Shown: positions 8,110 through 16,621, counted from the stretch's first letter. The stretch: DNA of 41,540 nucleotides from Candidatus Altimarinota bacterium (GCA_012031035.1 JAAUUT010000037.1:1-41540), one strand, 5' to 3'. Notes: a model not told the origin generated them from the letters alone. A program made the numbers and translations.

Positions 8110-9960
8110 TCACACCAAAGGAAAAGAAATCTGTCCTTCGTGCTTTTTAGCGGTAGATTGAACGCCTTGGGCGCTGAGGCTTTTGTTGCGTCCTTTTGAG
8201 GGAGCCATGCGATCGGGATCGATCGCGACATCTAAAACGACTGGTACATTAGCATTCATCGCTGCTGTAATCGCAGCTTCGAGATCCGATTCTTTATCGA
8301 CGCGAATTCCTTGAGCGCCCATTCCGCGAGCGACCAGAGCAAAGTCTGTTGGAGGTAAAATGGCATCTGCTCCGGTTAATCCGAGTAAGGACATTCCCTG
8401 ATAGCACATATTGTAACGAGCATCGTTGAGGACGATCCAAACCGCCGGAATTTGATATTTAACCGCCGTACTGATTTCGTTATTCATCAGCATCGCGCCA
8501 TCTCCAACGATCGCAACAGCTTTTTTAGCTTTTCCTAACGCAGCACCGATGACCCCCGTTACGTTGTGTCCCATCGAACCTACCCCGGTACTGACGCGAT
8601 AGCGATTGGGTCGATCGAATCGTAATAGATGGGTTGACCAGGTGAAGGAGTTGCCAGATTCGGCTAAAACGATTGCATCACTGCGATCGACAACCAACCG
8701 TTGCACCATTTCCATCACCACTTCAGGACGTATTAAGTTGTTATTCGCTGCGGTAATTTCCATCGATTCGGGGTTGGGGAAAGATATGGGTTGAGCGTTA
8801 GAATTTTCTGAAAAATGTTCTAACAATGCTTCGACAAAAGCCCTCACATCAGAAACTATAGGGAAAGTTTCGGCGTGAGAATAGGCGATCCCTGGCACTT
8901 CTGGATCGATATCGACATGGACGAATCCTTTGGGAGGAATCATTGCATCACTCCAAAAAGATGTTGGTTCGCCGAGGCGAGTTCCCAGTACCAAAGTTCG
9001 GAGAGGGGTTTGCTCCTCCATATACTTCATCACCGATTCGTGACCGCCCAAACCCGTCACCCCAATATATTGAGGATGGTTTTCGGGAAAGATTCCTTTA
9101 GCGCGAGGAGAACACATAACTGCTGCTCCCGTTTGTTCTGCCAATTGACGAATTGCCTCTGCCGCGTGACGCGCGCCAAAACCAACCCAAATGGCAAAAG
9201 AACCTTCCTTCATCAGTTCGACCGATCGCGCGATCGCGTCTTTGGAAGGGGCGGGGATAGTAGGGGTTAGATTAATAGTTGGTAAGGTCGTTTCAATTGT
9301 GGTGGACTGAAGCCCCGTAGGAATACTAATATGCGCGACAAATCCCCCTGGTCTAGATACTCCCGATGCCAGTCTTTTAGCAATTTGAGGTAACTGTTTA
9401 GAAGATTCAATGATGGTTGCATAATTGAACAACACGCCAGGGGAAAAAAGATCCCCTTTCGGGATAGTGTAGCTGCTAGTTTCTTGAATAGCCCAACGTC
9501 CGCGCTGGGTTGCTGAGGTACAAGCTGAGACGAGGATTACCTTTGCTCCTTCGCCACGCGCCGCTAACAGACCCGTTATCGCGTTAGTAATGCCGGGGCC
9601 TGCTGTGGTAAAAACAACAACTGGGCGATCGCTGGCAAAATGATTTTCAGTCGCGGCAAAAGCTGCGCCTCCTTCATGACGACAATGAGTAACCTGAATG
9701 AGAGGGCTATTGGATAAAGCCGCCCAAATCGTTGCCATTGCGCCGCCAGAGACTCCAAAAGCATCGCGAACGCCGATATCTTCAAAAATTTTTGCGATCG
9801 CCCCTGCAACTGTTAGCGTCTCACTACCATTATTTTGAGGAGATGCGATCGGCTTTGCCATTGTTCCTTGGGCGATCGCATTTTCGTTTTGAGAGCAATT
9901 GCCACTGTTTTTTTCTGAATTAGACCTTGAATAAGTCGGTCGAATGTAGCTTTTAGTCAT
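8110..9960 (-). CDS. scyA: ThDP-dependent acyloin synthase ScyA
   Basis: ScyA is an acetolactate synthase-like ThDP enzyme that couples indole-3-pyruvate with p-hydroxyphenylpyruvate, the committed step of scytonemin assembly. The N-terminal pyrimidine domain has GVSGGAMATIWAAL and the catalytic Glu in CRHEGGAAFAATE, followed by TTAGPGITNAITGLLAA. The C-terminal ThDP/Mg motif is GDGAMLMNNE with the closing Asn of VLNDARYNM. From the ATG at 9960 the protein has 616 residues. An in-frame TTG at 10011 adds 17 residues and is less likely; an internal ATG (MAKPIAS) would trim the poorly conserved N-terminus further. It is the first scy gene of a minus-strand run and is preceded by several palindromes. 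Confidence 0.93.
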   Translation of the reverse strand: MTKSYIRPTYSRSNSEKNSGNCSQNENAIAQGTMAKPIASPQNNGSETLTVAGAIAKIFEDIGVRDAFGVSGGAMATIWAALSNSPLIQVTHCRHEGGAAFAATENHFASDRPVVVFTTAGPGITNAITGLLAARGEGAKVILVSACTSATQRGRWAIQETSSYTIPKGDLFSPGVLFNYATIIESSKQLPQIAKRLASGVSRPGGFVAHISIPTGLQSTTIETTLPTINLTPTIPAPSKDAIARSVELMKEGSFAIWVGFGARHAAEAIRQLAEQTGAAVMCSPRAKGIFPENHPQYIGVTGLGGHESVMKYMEEQTPLRTLVLGTRLGEPTSFWSDAMIPPKGFVHVDIDPEVPGIAYSHAETFPIVSDVRAFVEALLEHFSENSNAQPISFPNPESMEITAANNNLIRPEVVMEMVQRLVVDRSDAIVLAESGNSFTWSTHLLRFDRPNRYRVSTGVGSMGHNVTGVIGAALGKAKKAVAIVGDGAMLMNNEISTAVKYQIPAVWIVLNDARYNMCYQGMSLLGLTGADAILPPTDFALVARGMGAQGIRVDKESDLEAAITAAMNANVPVVLDVAIDPDRMAPSKGRNKSLSAQGVQSTAKKHEGQISFPLV

Positions 9961-10029
9961 TGGATTTTTGAATTCCGAATTTAGTGTAGAAGCACCCGCT
10001 CGGTTAGGCAATTTAATAAAATTAATTAC

Positions 10030-10045
10030 ACATCATTTATGATGT
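10030..10045. promoter_or_regulatory. Palindrome ACATCAT-TT-ATGATGT upstream of scyA
   Basis: The perfect 7-base arms with a 2-base centre lie about 70 bases upstream of the scyA ATG. Its position and symmetry suit a regulator site, which is an inference. It could instead be part of the 5' leader. Confidence 0.45.
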
Positions 10046-10076
10046 TTTCTTTTCTCTGTTTGCTGTTCCCTTTCTT

Positions 10077-10094
10077 AAATTATGTATATAATTT
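10077..10094. promoter_or_regulatory. AT-rich palindrome, possible scyA promoter core
   Basis: AAATTAT-GTAT-ATAATTT has perfect 7-base arms. Read on the minus strand it contains ATAATTT and TATACAT, which could supply a -10 element for scyA. No -35 box is obvious. Confidence 0.35.
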
Positions 10095-10104
10095 ATTTTT
10101 GCGG

Positions 10105-10125
10105 CTATCGATCGACGATCGATAG
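10105..10125. promoter_or_regulatory. 21-base palindrome upstream of scyA
   Basis: CTATCGATCG and CGATCGATAG are exact reverse complements around a single A. It lies about 145 bases upstream of scyA and contains two CGATCG cores, so it may be a regulator site or simply related to the abundant HIP1-like sequence. Confidence 0.4.
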
Positions 10126-10142
10126 GGGATGGGACTTTTAAA

Positions 10143-10209
10143 GGTCGGAAGAGGTTCCGACCCTTGCCACGACTCATAGCGTGAATGTAGGGGCGCACGC
10201 CATGCGCCC
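10143..10209 (-). terminator. Two hairpins downstream of the NPFGG protein gene
   Basis: GGTCGGAA-GAGG-TTCCGACC (10143-10162) and GGGCGCA-CGCCA-TGCGCCC (10191-10209) lie between the small repeat-protein gene and scyA. They could end or attenuate the upstream minus-strand transcript before scyA. The second recurs inverted, with a small change, near 16711-16730, so it is also a dispersed repeat. Confidence 0.45.
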
Positions 10210-10238
10210 TTTAGTTATCAAAATTAGAAGTTCAACAG

Positions 10239-10625
10239 TTAACCAAAAGGATTCTCGCCCCCTTCGCCACCAAAGGGGTTTTCCCCGCCAGTAAAGGGAT
10301 TGCCGCCGCCTTCACCACCTCCGAAGGGATTACCGCCACCGCTACCACCTCCGAAGGGGTTACCGCCGCCACCGAAGCTTTCAGCATCCGAAAAATCGTA
10401 GCTGTAATCGCCTTCAGTGGGGTAATCTCCATTCGTCAGGTCGTCGAAATCGTATTCGTAAGTACCCGTGGTGCGATCGCCATTCATTAGGTCGTCAAAA
10501 TTGTATTCTCTTTCGGCAAAATCAAACTCAAAATCGCCTTCAGTGGGATAATCTCCCGACATCTCAAAAACAAAATCATCTGCGGTTGGATAATCGCCAG
10601 AAAACTCAAAATCATATTCCGCCAT
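10239..10625 (-). CDS. Acidic SGDYPT / GGNPFGG repeat protein
   Basis: I do not recognise this 128-residue protein. It begins MAEYDFEFSGDYPT and repeats FSGDYPT, MSGDYPTEGD and NGDYPTEGD in an acidic, Tyr/Phe/Asp-rich N-terminal half. Residues from about 90 onward are a Gly-rich tail with five copies of a GG-x-NPF unit (GGNPFGGG, GENPFGG). There is no Cys, signal peptide or membrane segment. The start MAE-x-FSGD and the NPFGG tail are shared with the protein at 11119-11850, so the two look paralogous. A purine-rich GGAGGGTAG precedes the ATG on the minus strand. It sits upstream of scyA on the same strand. A structural or secreted role is possible but unproven. Confidence 0.65.
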   Translation of the reverse strand: MAEYDFEFSGDYPTADDFVFEMSGDYPTEGDFEFDFAEREYNFDDLMNGDRTTGTYEYDFDDLTNGDYPTEGDYSYDFSDAESFGGGGNPFGGGSGGGNPFGGGEGGGNPFTGGENPFGGEGGENPFG

Positions 10626-10744
10626 TTTTCTACCCTCCTTACAATTGCTTAAAAGTTTGTAGTTGACTGGTTATAAACTCAAAAAAGCGCTCGGCACAAA
10701 ATAGCTACGAATTACTAATTATTATTGCCTCCTGCCTTCTTTTA

Positions 10745-11125
10745 CTAGCTAACTAAGCTGCCATCGGTAATAAAACCAAATGGATTTTCTTGACCAAAGA
10801 AAGTATCAGCATTAATAAAGCTGTCTGAACCTGCACCCAAAGATGTATCGCCATCTCCGATGACATCATCCGTACTGAAATACCAATTACCCTCGCCATC
10901 TCTGAGGAAGTAACCGCTTTCTCCAAGCTCAAAGCTAATTTCTTCGCCAGGAAGCGGAATACCTTCACCGCCTGCAATAGGGCTATTTCCATCGTTACCC
11001 GTAATATCGTCATCGGGATCGAAAGGATTGCCGTCTTCGGTAGGGTTCCAACCCGCCCAAGGATTACCACCAGGCATTCCGCCGCCACCGCCGAAAGGGT
11101 TGTCGCCGCCTTCTCCAATCACCAA
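10745..11125 (-). CDS. Gly/Asp-rich NPFGGG protein, possibly a detached 3' part
   Basis: This 126-codon frame starts with GTG at 11125 and reads DNPFGGGGGMPGGNPWAGW, then an acidic linker, one GNWYFSTDD unit and ENPFGFITDG. It overlaps the end of the upstream frame by 7 bases in another frame. Both frames contain the NPFGGGGMPG and GNWYFS motifs, so a single ancestral protein of about 370 residues split by an indel near 11119-11130 is plausible. A genuine overlapping two-gene arrangement is the alternative. I know no function for it. Confidence 0.5.
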   Translation of the reverse strand: MVIGEGGDNPFGGGGGMPGGNPWAGWNPTEDGNPFDPDDDITGNDGNSPIAGGEGIPLPGEEISFELGESGYFLRDGEGNWYFSTDDVIGDGDTSLGAGSDSFINADTFFGQENPFGFITDGSLVS

Positions 11126-11850
11126 CCAGGCATACCGCCACCGCCAAAGGGGTTGCCGCCGCCGAGATTGCCAAAAATGTCTTCTGCTCCTTCAACGCCT
11201 GGAATATCTAAAAGACGGCCAAAAGGACTATCGCGTAATAAATCGTTTAATTCTTCTTCATTCATTGTTTCACCTCCATTGCTATTGGTTGTTACGCTAC
11301 TTGCTTCTAAAGTAGTTCGGTCTTCGGAGCGATCGCCATTTGATGTACCATCGCTCACTAAGGTCATGTTGCCATTGCTGTCGATACTAAAGTAGCGATC
11401 GCTATTGCCGACAATATTTTGATTATCTTCGTCAGTTTCGTGGCGGTTGCCAGTAATGACGTTCCCATCGCCACTAGGTCGATTGCCATTTCCAGTTATG
11501 TCGTTGTTGCTACCGCTAGGGCGATTTCCATTGCCAGTTGTTATATTGTCGTCTCCGATATACCAATTGCCGTTACCCTTGGTAGTGTTGCCACTGCCAA
11601 AATTCCAATTCCCGTTGCCAGTTGTTGTATTTCCGTTTCCGATATACCAGTTACCGTTACCCTCGGTAGTGTTATCGCTACTGAAATACCAGTTACCATT
11701 CCCATTGGTTTGATTCTTATTAGCGGTTCCGCCTTCTATATCGGGAGTATCGTCTCCTACAAAAGCGGGAGTACCGCCGCCAGCAAACGGTGGAAAATAA
11801 ACTAAATCTGGAAAATCACCAGAAAAGGAATTGCTGTTGTTTTCAGCCAT
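11119..11850 (-). CDS. Asn/Gly-rich protein with 14-residue GNGNW repeats
   Basis: I do not recognise this 243-residue protein. It begins MAENNSNSFSGDFPD, like the protein at 10239-10625. Residues about 48-160 are tandem 14-residue units of the type GNGNWYIGxGNTTT; about eight can be counted, the last ones degenerate. This spacing suits a beta-solenoid with Asn ladders. A region with Asp/Glu/Ser follows, then LLRDSPFGRLLDIPG and a Gly-rich end GGGNPFGGGGMPGW. No Cys, signal peptide or membrane helix is seen. The upstream 391-base gap separates it from the divergent trpE. It could be an extracellular matrix or sheath component, an inference from composition and place only. Confidence 0.65.
   Translation of the reverse strand: MAENNSNSFSGDFPDLVYFPPFAGGGTPAFVGDDTPDIEGGTANKNQTNGNGNWYFSSDNTTEGNGNWYIGNGNTTTGNGNWNFGSGNTTKGNGNWYIGDDNITTGNGNRPSGSNNDITGNGNRPSGDGNVITGNRHETDEDNQNIVGNSDRYFSIDSNGNMTLVSDGTSNGDRSEDRTTLEASSVTTNSNGGETMNEEELNDLLRDSPFGRLLDIPGVEGAEDIFGNLGGGNPFGGGGMPGW
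11385..11710 (-). repeat. 42-base coding tandem repeats
   Basis: About eight in-frame units of 42 bases encode the 14-residue GNGNW repeats. The first units are close to each other in sequence (on the plus strand, recurring ATACCAGTTACCGTTACC and ATTCCAATTCCCGTTGCC strings), and later ones have drifted. Expansion or contraction by slippage is likely between strains. Confidence 0.75.
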
Positions 11851-12241
11851 GAATATCCTCTCGATTGGTCAAAAAGATGGATACAAACGCATCCATGCAG
11901 CCAAAGTATAGAGTCCTTAACTACGGTTCTTATGCTCCTTTACAACCATACGGGTGCTACAAACGATATCAAAAAGACTTAATTCAAGTCGTTTAAAGGA
12001 GCTTAGTGCTACTTCGTGCTAATTGTTTTAAGTTCTTGCTTACGTATGCAGCTTAAATAATTCATTCAATAAGCGACAATGAATTATTTATCTAAAGATT
12101 GTTCATTGTGACTGTTGATAAGCAGGATTAAGATTTTTAATATTCACATCAAATCTTAGCAAGATAAAGTTAATTATTTACTCTTGTGCTTGCATATTGC
12201 ATTTTCTAGTATTTCTAAAAACAAAATAATGAGGAAATTAG
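11851..12241. promoter_or_regulatory. Divergent intergenic region before trpE
   Basis: This 391-base gap separates minus-strand repeat-protein genes from the plus-strand aromatic operon and must hold promoters for both. It contains an inverted repeat at 12054-12090, several TGCTACTTCGTGCTAA-like strings and an AT-rich stretch before trpE. AGGAAATTAG sits just before the trpE ATG and contains a plausible AGGA ribosome binding site. No open frame of note is seen. Confidence 0.5.
12054..12090. promoter_or_regulatory. 13-base inverted repeat upstream of trpE
   Basis: TAAATAATTCATT and AATGAATTATTTA are exact reverse complements separated by an 11-base spacer. It lies about 150 bases upstream of the trpE ATG. 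Its AT-rich arms suggest a protein site more than a terminator. It may be a target of the nearby response regulator, but that is an inference. Confidence 0.5.
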
Positions 12242-14456
12242 ATGACGCTAAAGTCTCATCGTTACGTAACCAAGGGAGGCATTTGTATCTCCCGTTCCAC
12301 TGTCGAAATTTCTAGAGATACAGCTATTGAAAATCTGTTGTCGAGTCTCAATTCTCGACGAGGAGGATTGCTTTCGAGTAGTTATGAATATCCTGGACGG
12401 TATAAAAGATGGGCAATTGGATTTATCAATCCACCTTTAGAATTAGCGACGCGCGATCGCAACTTTACCATAACTGCCCATAACGATCGCGGTAAATTGC
12501 TTCTACCATTCCTCGCAGAACGTCTTTGGAAGAATGCTCATCTGCAAGAAGTTATTTTGAAAAGCAATTGTATTGTAGGTTCAGTCGTCTCGACAACTGA
12601 AGTTTTTCCAGAAGAAGAACGCAGCAAGCAACCTTCGGTTTTTACCGTTGTTCGCGAACTGCAACAAGTTTTTGAGAGTAATGAAGACGATCGCTTGGGA
12701 CTTTACGGCGCTTTTGGTTACGATTTAGTTTTTCAATTTGAATCAATTAACCAATCTCGTCAACGTCCCAACGACCAACGAGATTTAGTTTTATATTTAC
12801 CTGACGAACTGGTCATTATCGATTACTACCTTCAACGCGCTTATTGTTACTTATACGATTTTGAAACCACTAGCGGTAGTACCAGCGGTTTACCTCGCAC
12901 GGGCGAAATTATTGATTATCGAGGCAAGTGCAAAACGCCTGCCCAAATTTCAGATACACCGCCAGGAGACTATAAAAAATTAGTTGAAAAGGCGATGGAG
13001 TATTTCCGACGCGGCGACTTATTCGAGGTCGTTCCCAGTCAAAACTTCTTTCAAGCTTGTGAAGAATCGCCAGCACAGTTATTTAAAACTTTACAACAGA
13101 TTAATCCCCAGTCCCTACGGATTCATTTTAAATTTAGGTGGGGAATATCTCATCGGTGCATCGCCAGAAATGTTTGTGCGAGTTGAGGGGAAATGCGTTG
13201 AAACTTGTCCTATAAGCGGCACAATAAGCAGAGGACGGGATGCAATCGACGATGCGGCTCAAATTCGTCTACTGCTTAACTCCCTCAAAGACGAAGCCGA
13301 ATTGACCATGTGTACCGATGTCGATCGCAACGACAAATCGCGTATTTGCGAACCGGGTTCGGTACGGGTTATCGGTCGCCGTCAGATCGAATTGTACAGT
13401 CATTTAATTCATACTGTCGATCGCGTTGAAGGCATTTTAAGACCCGAATTTGATGCGTTAGATGCCTTTTTAACCCATACTTGGGCTGTCACCGTCACGG
13501 GCGCGCCAAAACCCTCTGCGATGAAGTTTATCGAAGAATACGAGCAAAGTTCTCGGCGGTGGTATGGCGGTGCTGTGGGTTATTTAGCATTCAATGGCGA
13601 TTTGAATACGGGTTTAATTTTGCGAACGATTCGATTGAAAGATTCGATCGCCGAAGTGCGCGTTGGTGCGACTGTCCTCTACGATTCAATTCCCGAAGCA
13701 GAAGACCGAGAAACTCTCACCAAAGCAGCAGCACTATTTCAAACGCTGCGTCAAGCAAAGCAGAATGTTATCCTAATTTCCCCTTCTTCGGGCATAAATA
13801 ACTCTTTAATAACTTCTGGGCATAAACAGCGCGTTCTTTTAATTGATTACGAAGATTCTTTCGTCCACACTCTCGCCAACTATATTCGCCAGACGGGTGC
13901 TGAGGTGAAAACCTTACGTCATGGATTTGCCGAAACCGTATTCGATCGCGAATCTCCCGATTTAGTCGTTTTGTCTCCTGGCCCTGGCAAACCGAGCGAT
14001 TTTGACATTCCTGAGACGATCGCGAATTGCATCGCTCGAAAGATTCCAATTTTTGGCGTTTGCTTGGGGTTACAAGGAATTGTCGAAGCTTTTGGCGGCA
14101 AATTGGGAGTTCTCGATTATCCCCAACATGGTAAATTATCAAGAATTCACGTCACCAATCCTAAATCAGTGCTGTTTAAGGATCTGCCCCAAACCTTTGA
14201 AGTCGGCAGATATCACTCTCTGCACGCCCTACCCGACTACTTCCCTTCTCAGTTAAAAGTGACGGCCCTTTCTGAGGATGGCGTAATTATGGCGATCGAG
14301 CATCAAACGTTACCTATCGCCGCCGTACAATTTCATCCAGAATCAATCATGACGCTTGCTGGCGGAGTAGGTTTAGCCATTATTCAAAACGTCAGCCAGA
14401 TTTATGCGAAGTCTAGTAGTTCAGTAGAGACGCGATATATCGCGTCTTTACAGTAA
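12242..14456 (+). pseudogene. trpE: Anthranilate synthase TrpE-TrpG fusion, frameshifted
   Basis: This would make anthranilate from chorismate and glutamine, the first step of Trp supply for scytonemin. The first frame (12242 to about 13109) has the TrpE N-terminus (SSSYEYPGRYKRWAIGFINP). The second frame continues [49 protein letters not shown] and [10 protein letters not shown]. The glutamine amidotransferase part has GVCLGLQG with the nucleophile Cys and VQFHPES with the catalytic His and Glu. The two frames join if one C is removed from CCCC at 13106-13109; the repaired protein has about 737 residues, normal for TrpE-TrpG fusions. The last residues VETRYIASL and the stop come from a palindromic repeat. 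As written the gene is broken; a sequencing error is possible. Confidence 0.9.
14424..14451. repeat. 28-base palindrome, copy 2, inside the trpEG end
   Basis: The core GACGCGATATATCGCGTC is flanked by GTAGA and TTTAC. It lies inside the trpEG frame and encodes VETRYIASL, with the TAA stop 3 bases further on. The element has probably replaced the original C-terminus. Confidence 0.88.
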
Positions 14457-14465
14457 TTTAGTAGT

Positions 14466-14558
14466 TTACCCCCCTGTGTCCCCCCTTGCTAAGGGGAGCC
14501 AGTGCGGTCTTGGGGAAACCCCAAGTAAAGCACCTGGCGTGGGATGAAAGGGGGGTTA
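14466..14558. repeat. Inverted-repeat element between trpEG and trpC
   Basis: The outer arms ACCCCCC and GGGGGGT enclose CCCCCCTTGCTAAGGGG and a perfect inner hairpin CTTGGGG-AAA-CCCCAAG (14509-14525). This resembles common cyanobacterial dispersed elements. It could fold as a long hairpin in the trp transcript. Confidence 0.7.
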
Positions 14559-14612
14559 GAGTCTCCTTTTTCCCTTTCCCCTTCCCCTTTACCCTTCTTA
14601 ATTGGCAATCTG

Positions 14613-15437
14613 ATGGTTTCTTCCCAGACTTCAAAAAGCAGTATTCTTGACAAAATTGTGACTCATAAGCAAAAAGAGGTCGCTAATATGCGCGATCGCT
14701 TGCCTTTATCGCGATTGCAACATCAGATTAAAGATCCCATTCCCGCACGGGATTTTTTGGGGGCACTTAAACAGAGTCCGAACAAACCGAGTTTAATTAC
14801 CGAAGTCAAAAAAGCGTCTCCTAGTAAAGGAATTATTCGAGCCGATTTCAAACCTGTTGAAATTGCCAAAGCCTACGAAAATGCTGGCGCAGCGTGTATT
14901 TCAGTATTGTGCGATCGCAAATTTTTTCAGGGAGGTTACGATAACTTATTAGCGGTGCGGCAAAATGTCTCTCTACCTTTGCTGTGTAAAGAGTTTATCA
15001 TCGACCCCTATCAAATTTGTTGGGCGAGGGCTTGTGGTGCAGATGCTATATTGCTTATTGCTGCAATTTTAAGCGATTTGCAACTGCAATCGTTTCTACA
15101 AATTGCCCGCAGTTTAGGAATGGAAGCATTAGTAGAAGTACATACATTAGAAGAATGCGATCGCGCTCTCCAAATTCCCGAATTACGTTTATTAGGGATT
15201 AATAATCGAAATCTAGAAACCTTTTCTGTCGAGCTTAAAACTACTGAACAAATACTATCCCAAAGACGAGAACAGTTAAAGAGTCGAGAGATAACAATCG
15301 TTAGCGAGTCGGGTTTATACGTCCGTTCCGACCTCGATTTTGTTGCCCAATCGGGAGCTAATGCCGTTCTCATTGGAGAGTCTTTAGTCAAGCAACCCGA
15401 TGTAGAAGAAGCGGTAAGGAAGATTTTGAAAGCTTAA
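14613..15437 (+). CDS. trpC: Indole-3-glycerol phosphate synthase
   Basis: TrpC converts carboxyphenylamino-deoxyribulose phosphate to indole-3-glycerol phosphate, the substrate of TrpA. From the ATG at 14613 the protein has 274 residues, the usual size. The longer frame from 14544 begins within a repeat and a C/T-rich tract, so it is not preferred. Family motifs are [16 protein letters not shown] (catalytic Lys), [14 protein letters not shown] (second Lys), [10 protein letters not shown] and VSESGL, ending [11 protein letters not shown]. It lies about 155 bases after the trpEG fusion and on the same strand. The gene looks intact, so it is one of the undamaged members of the aromatic operon. 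Confidence 0.93.
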   Translation: MVSSQTSKSSILDKIVTHKQKEVANMRDRLPLSRLQHQIKDPIPARDFLGALKQSPNKPSLITEVKKASPSKGIIRADFKPVEIAKAYENAGAACISVLCDRKFFQGGYDNLLAVRQNVSLPLLCKEFIIDPYQICWARACGADAILLIAAILSDLQLQSFLQIARSLGMEALVEVHTLEECDRALQIPELRLLGINNRNLETFSVELKTTEQILSQRREQLKSREITIVSESGLYVRSDLDFVAQSGANAVLIGESLVKQPDVEEAVRKILKA

Positions 15438-15456
15438 ATAGAGTTCAAAGTTTATG

Positions 15457-15533
15457 TTAGAGACGCGTTCCCCGACATTGGGTTCCCGTAGGGTAATTTC
15501 GCGTAATGAAACAAAGTTCAAAATGATAAGAAA
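15457..15533 (+). repeat. Composite dispersed repeat, copy 2
   Basis: It contains AGAGACGCGTTCCCCGACAT, GGGTTCCCGTAGGGTAATTT and then GAAACAAAGTTCAAAA. It is the reverse complement of the copies at 149-225 and 18353-18436, with an almost identical core. Confidence 0.85.
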
Positions 15534-15653
15534 AGGTAAGCGCTAGTAGCGCGGCAAGCTTAAAATACTGGGTAGAACGATCGCGAAAAATCATTTAGGA
15601 CGAAATTTTCTGGATTTAATCGACCCAACAAATTAAATTAGACGTGCTAGTAG

Positions 15654-15679
15654 GTTGGGTTGAGGTGACGAAACCCAAC
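15654..15679. repeat. GTTGGGT / ACCCAAC hairpin
   Basis: The 7-base arms enclose TGAGGTGACGAA. This is a familiar type of short cyanobacterial intergenic hairpin. It may stabilise or end the trpC transcript. Confidence 0.6.
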
Positions 15680-15781
15680 ATCTATAAGCTTTGTTGGATT
15701 AAATGATAGTGAAATCCAATCTACTAAATCCTACTGTCTAAATAACATTAGTGAGCGAGACGCTCGCACTACCATAGACCA

Positions 15782-16597
15782 ATGACTAACACTATTTCAG
15801 AACGCTTTCAAATCCTAAAAAAACGCCGTCAATGCGCCCTGATTCCATTCATTACGGCTGGAGATCCCGATCTAGAAACAACTGCAAAAGCTTTACAAAT
15901 ACTAGATCGCAATGGTGCTGACTTCATTGAATTAGGCATTCCATATTCCGATCCTTTAGCCGATGGGCCTGTCAATCAAGCGGCTGCTACTCGTGCTTTA
16001 CAAAAAGGAACGCGATTAGAGGAGGTTTTAGAATTAGTAAAAAACGTTAGTCCAAGTTTACAAGCACCGATTAGCCTTTATACCTACTACAATCCAATTC
16101 TCTATCGCGGTATCAAACCTTTTTTCGAGCAAATTGCTAGTGTAGGGGTAAAAGGTTTAGTCATTCCCGATTTGCCGATGGATGAAGCGACCGAAGTATT
16201 AGAACTTGCTGCTGCTACTGGAATAGAAGTAACTTTACTCATTGCGCCGACTAGTTCTCAAGAAAGGATTGTTGCGATCGCAAAAAAATCTCAAGGCTTT
16301 ATTTACCTCGTCAGCGTCACTGGTGTAACTGGAATGCGATCGCAAGTGCAAACGCGAGTCAAAGATTTGCTCAAACAAATACACGATGTTACCGATAAAC
16401 CCATCGGCATTGGTTTTGGTATCTCAGATGCCAAACAAGCACGTCAAATCAGAGATTGGGGCGCAGATGCCGTCATCGTCGGGAGTGCCTTTGTGAAGCG
16501 TTTGGCAATGGGTGGAGAAGAAGGATTGCAGGGAATCGAGCAATTATGTCGCGAGTTGAAAGATGCGATTTCTGTGGAGTTATCAGCAATAGAGTAG
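15782..16597 (+). CDS. trpA: Tryptophan synthase alpha subunit
   Basis: TrpA splits indole-3-glycerol phosphate to indole and glyceraldehyde 3-phosphate and passes indole to TrpB. The 271-residue product has the usual length. The catalytic Glu and Asp lie in [16 protein letters not shown] (residues about 47-62). Other family motifs are [40 protein letters not shown], and [15 protein letters not shown] with [13 protein letters not shown]. The gene is intact. Its TAG stop (16595-16597) is the start of a palindromic repeat, so the repeat sets the end of the protein. Its partner trpB downstream is truncated, so this alpha subunit would depend on another TrpB. Confidence 0.95.
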   Translation: MTNTISERFQILKKRRQCALIPFITAGDPDLETTAKALQILDRNGADFIELGIPYSDPLADGPVNQAAATRALQKGTRLEEVLELVKNVSPSLQAPISLYTYYNPILYRGIKPFFEQIASVGVKGLVIPDLPMDEATEVLELAAATGIEVTLLIAPTSSQERIVAIAKKSQGFIYLVSVTGVTGMRSQVQTRVKDLLKQIHDVTDKPIGIGFGISDAKQARQIRDWGADAVIVGSAFVKRLAMGGEEGLQGIEQLCRELKDAISVELSAIE

Positions 16598-16621
16598 AAA
16601 CGCGATATATCGCGTCTGTAC
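16594..16621. repeat. 28-base palindrome, copy 3, at the trpA stop
   Basis: The core AACGCGATATATCGCGTC is flanked by GTAG and TGTAC. The TAG inside its left flank is the trpA stop codon. Confidence 0.88.

Larger units (their letters stand above)
15438..15781. other. Intergenic region trpC-trpA, repeats only
   Basis: The gap holds the inverted composite repeat at 15457-15533, a GTTGGGT / ACCCAAC hairpin at 15654-15679, a TTGGATT / AATCCAA pair further on, and a GAGCGAGACGCTCGCAC hairpin just before trpA. No gene, and no clear promoter for trpA, is seen. Confidence 0.65.

Noticed and set aside
11385..11710. Regularly spaced 42-base repeats that could suggest a CRISPR array
   Set aside because: The units are contiguous, in frame, coding and degenerate, without unique spacers; they encode the 14-residue protein repeats.
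11419..11805. Long plus-strand frames with Val/Ile/Pro repeats
   Set aside because: They are antisense shadows of the GNGNW repeat gene; the repeat gives long open frames on both strands.
14544..14612. Earlier in-frame start for trpC
   Set aside because: The extra residues come from an inverted-repeat element and a C/T-rich tract; family length and content fit the ATG at 14613.
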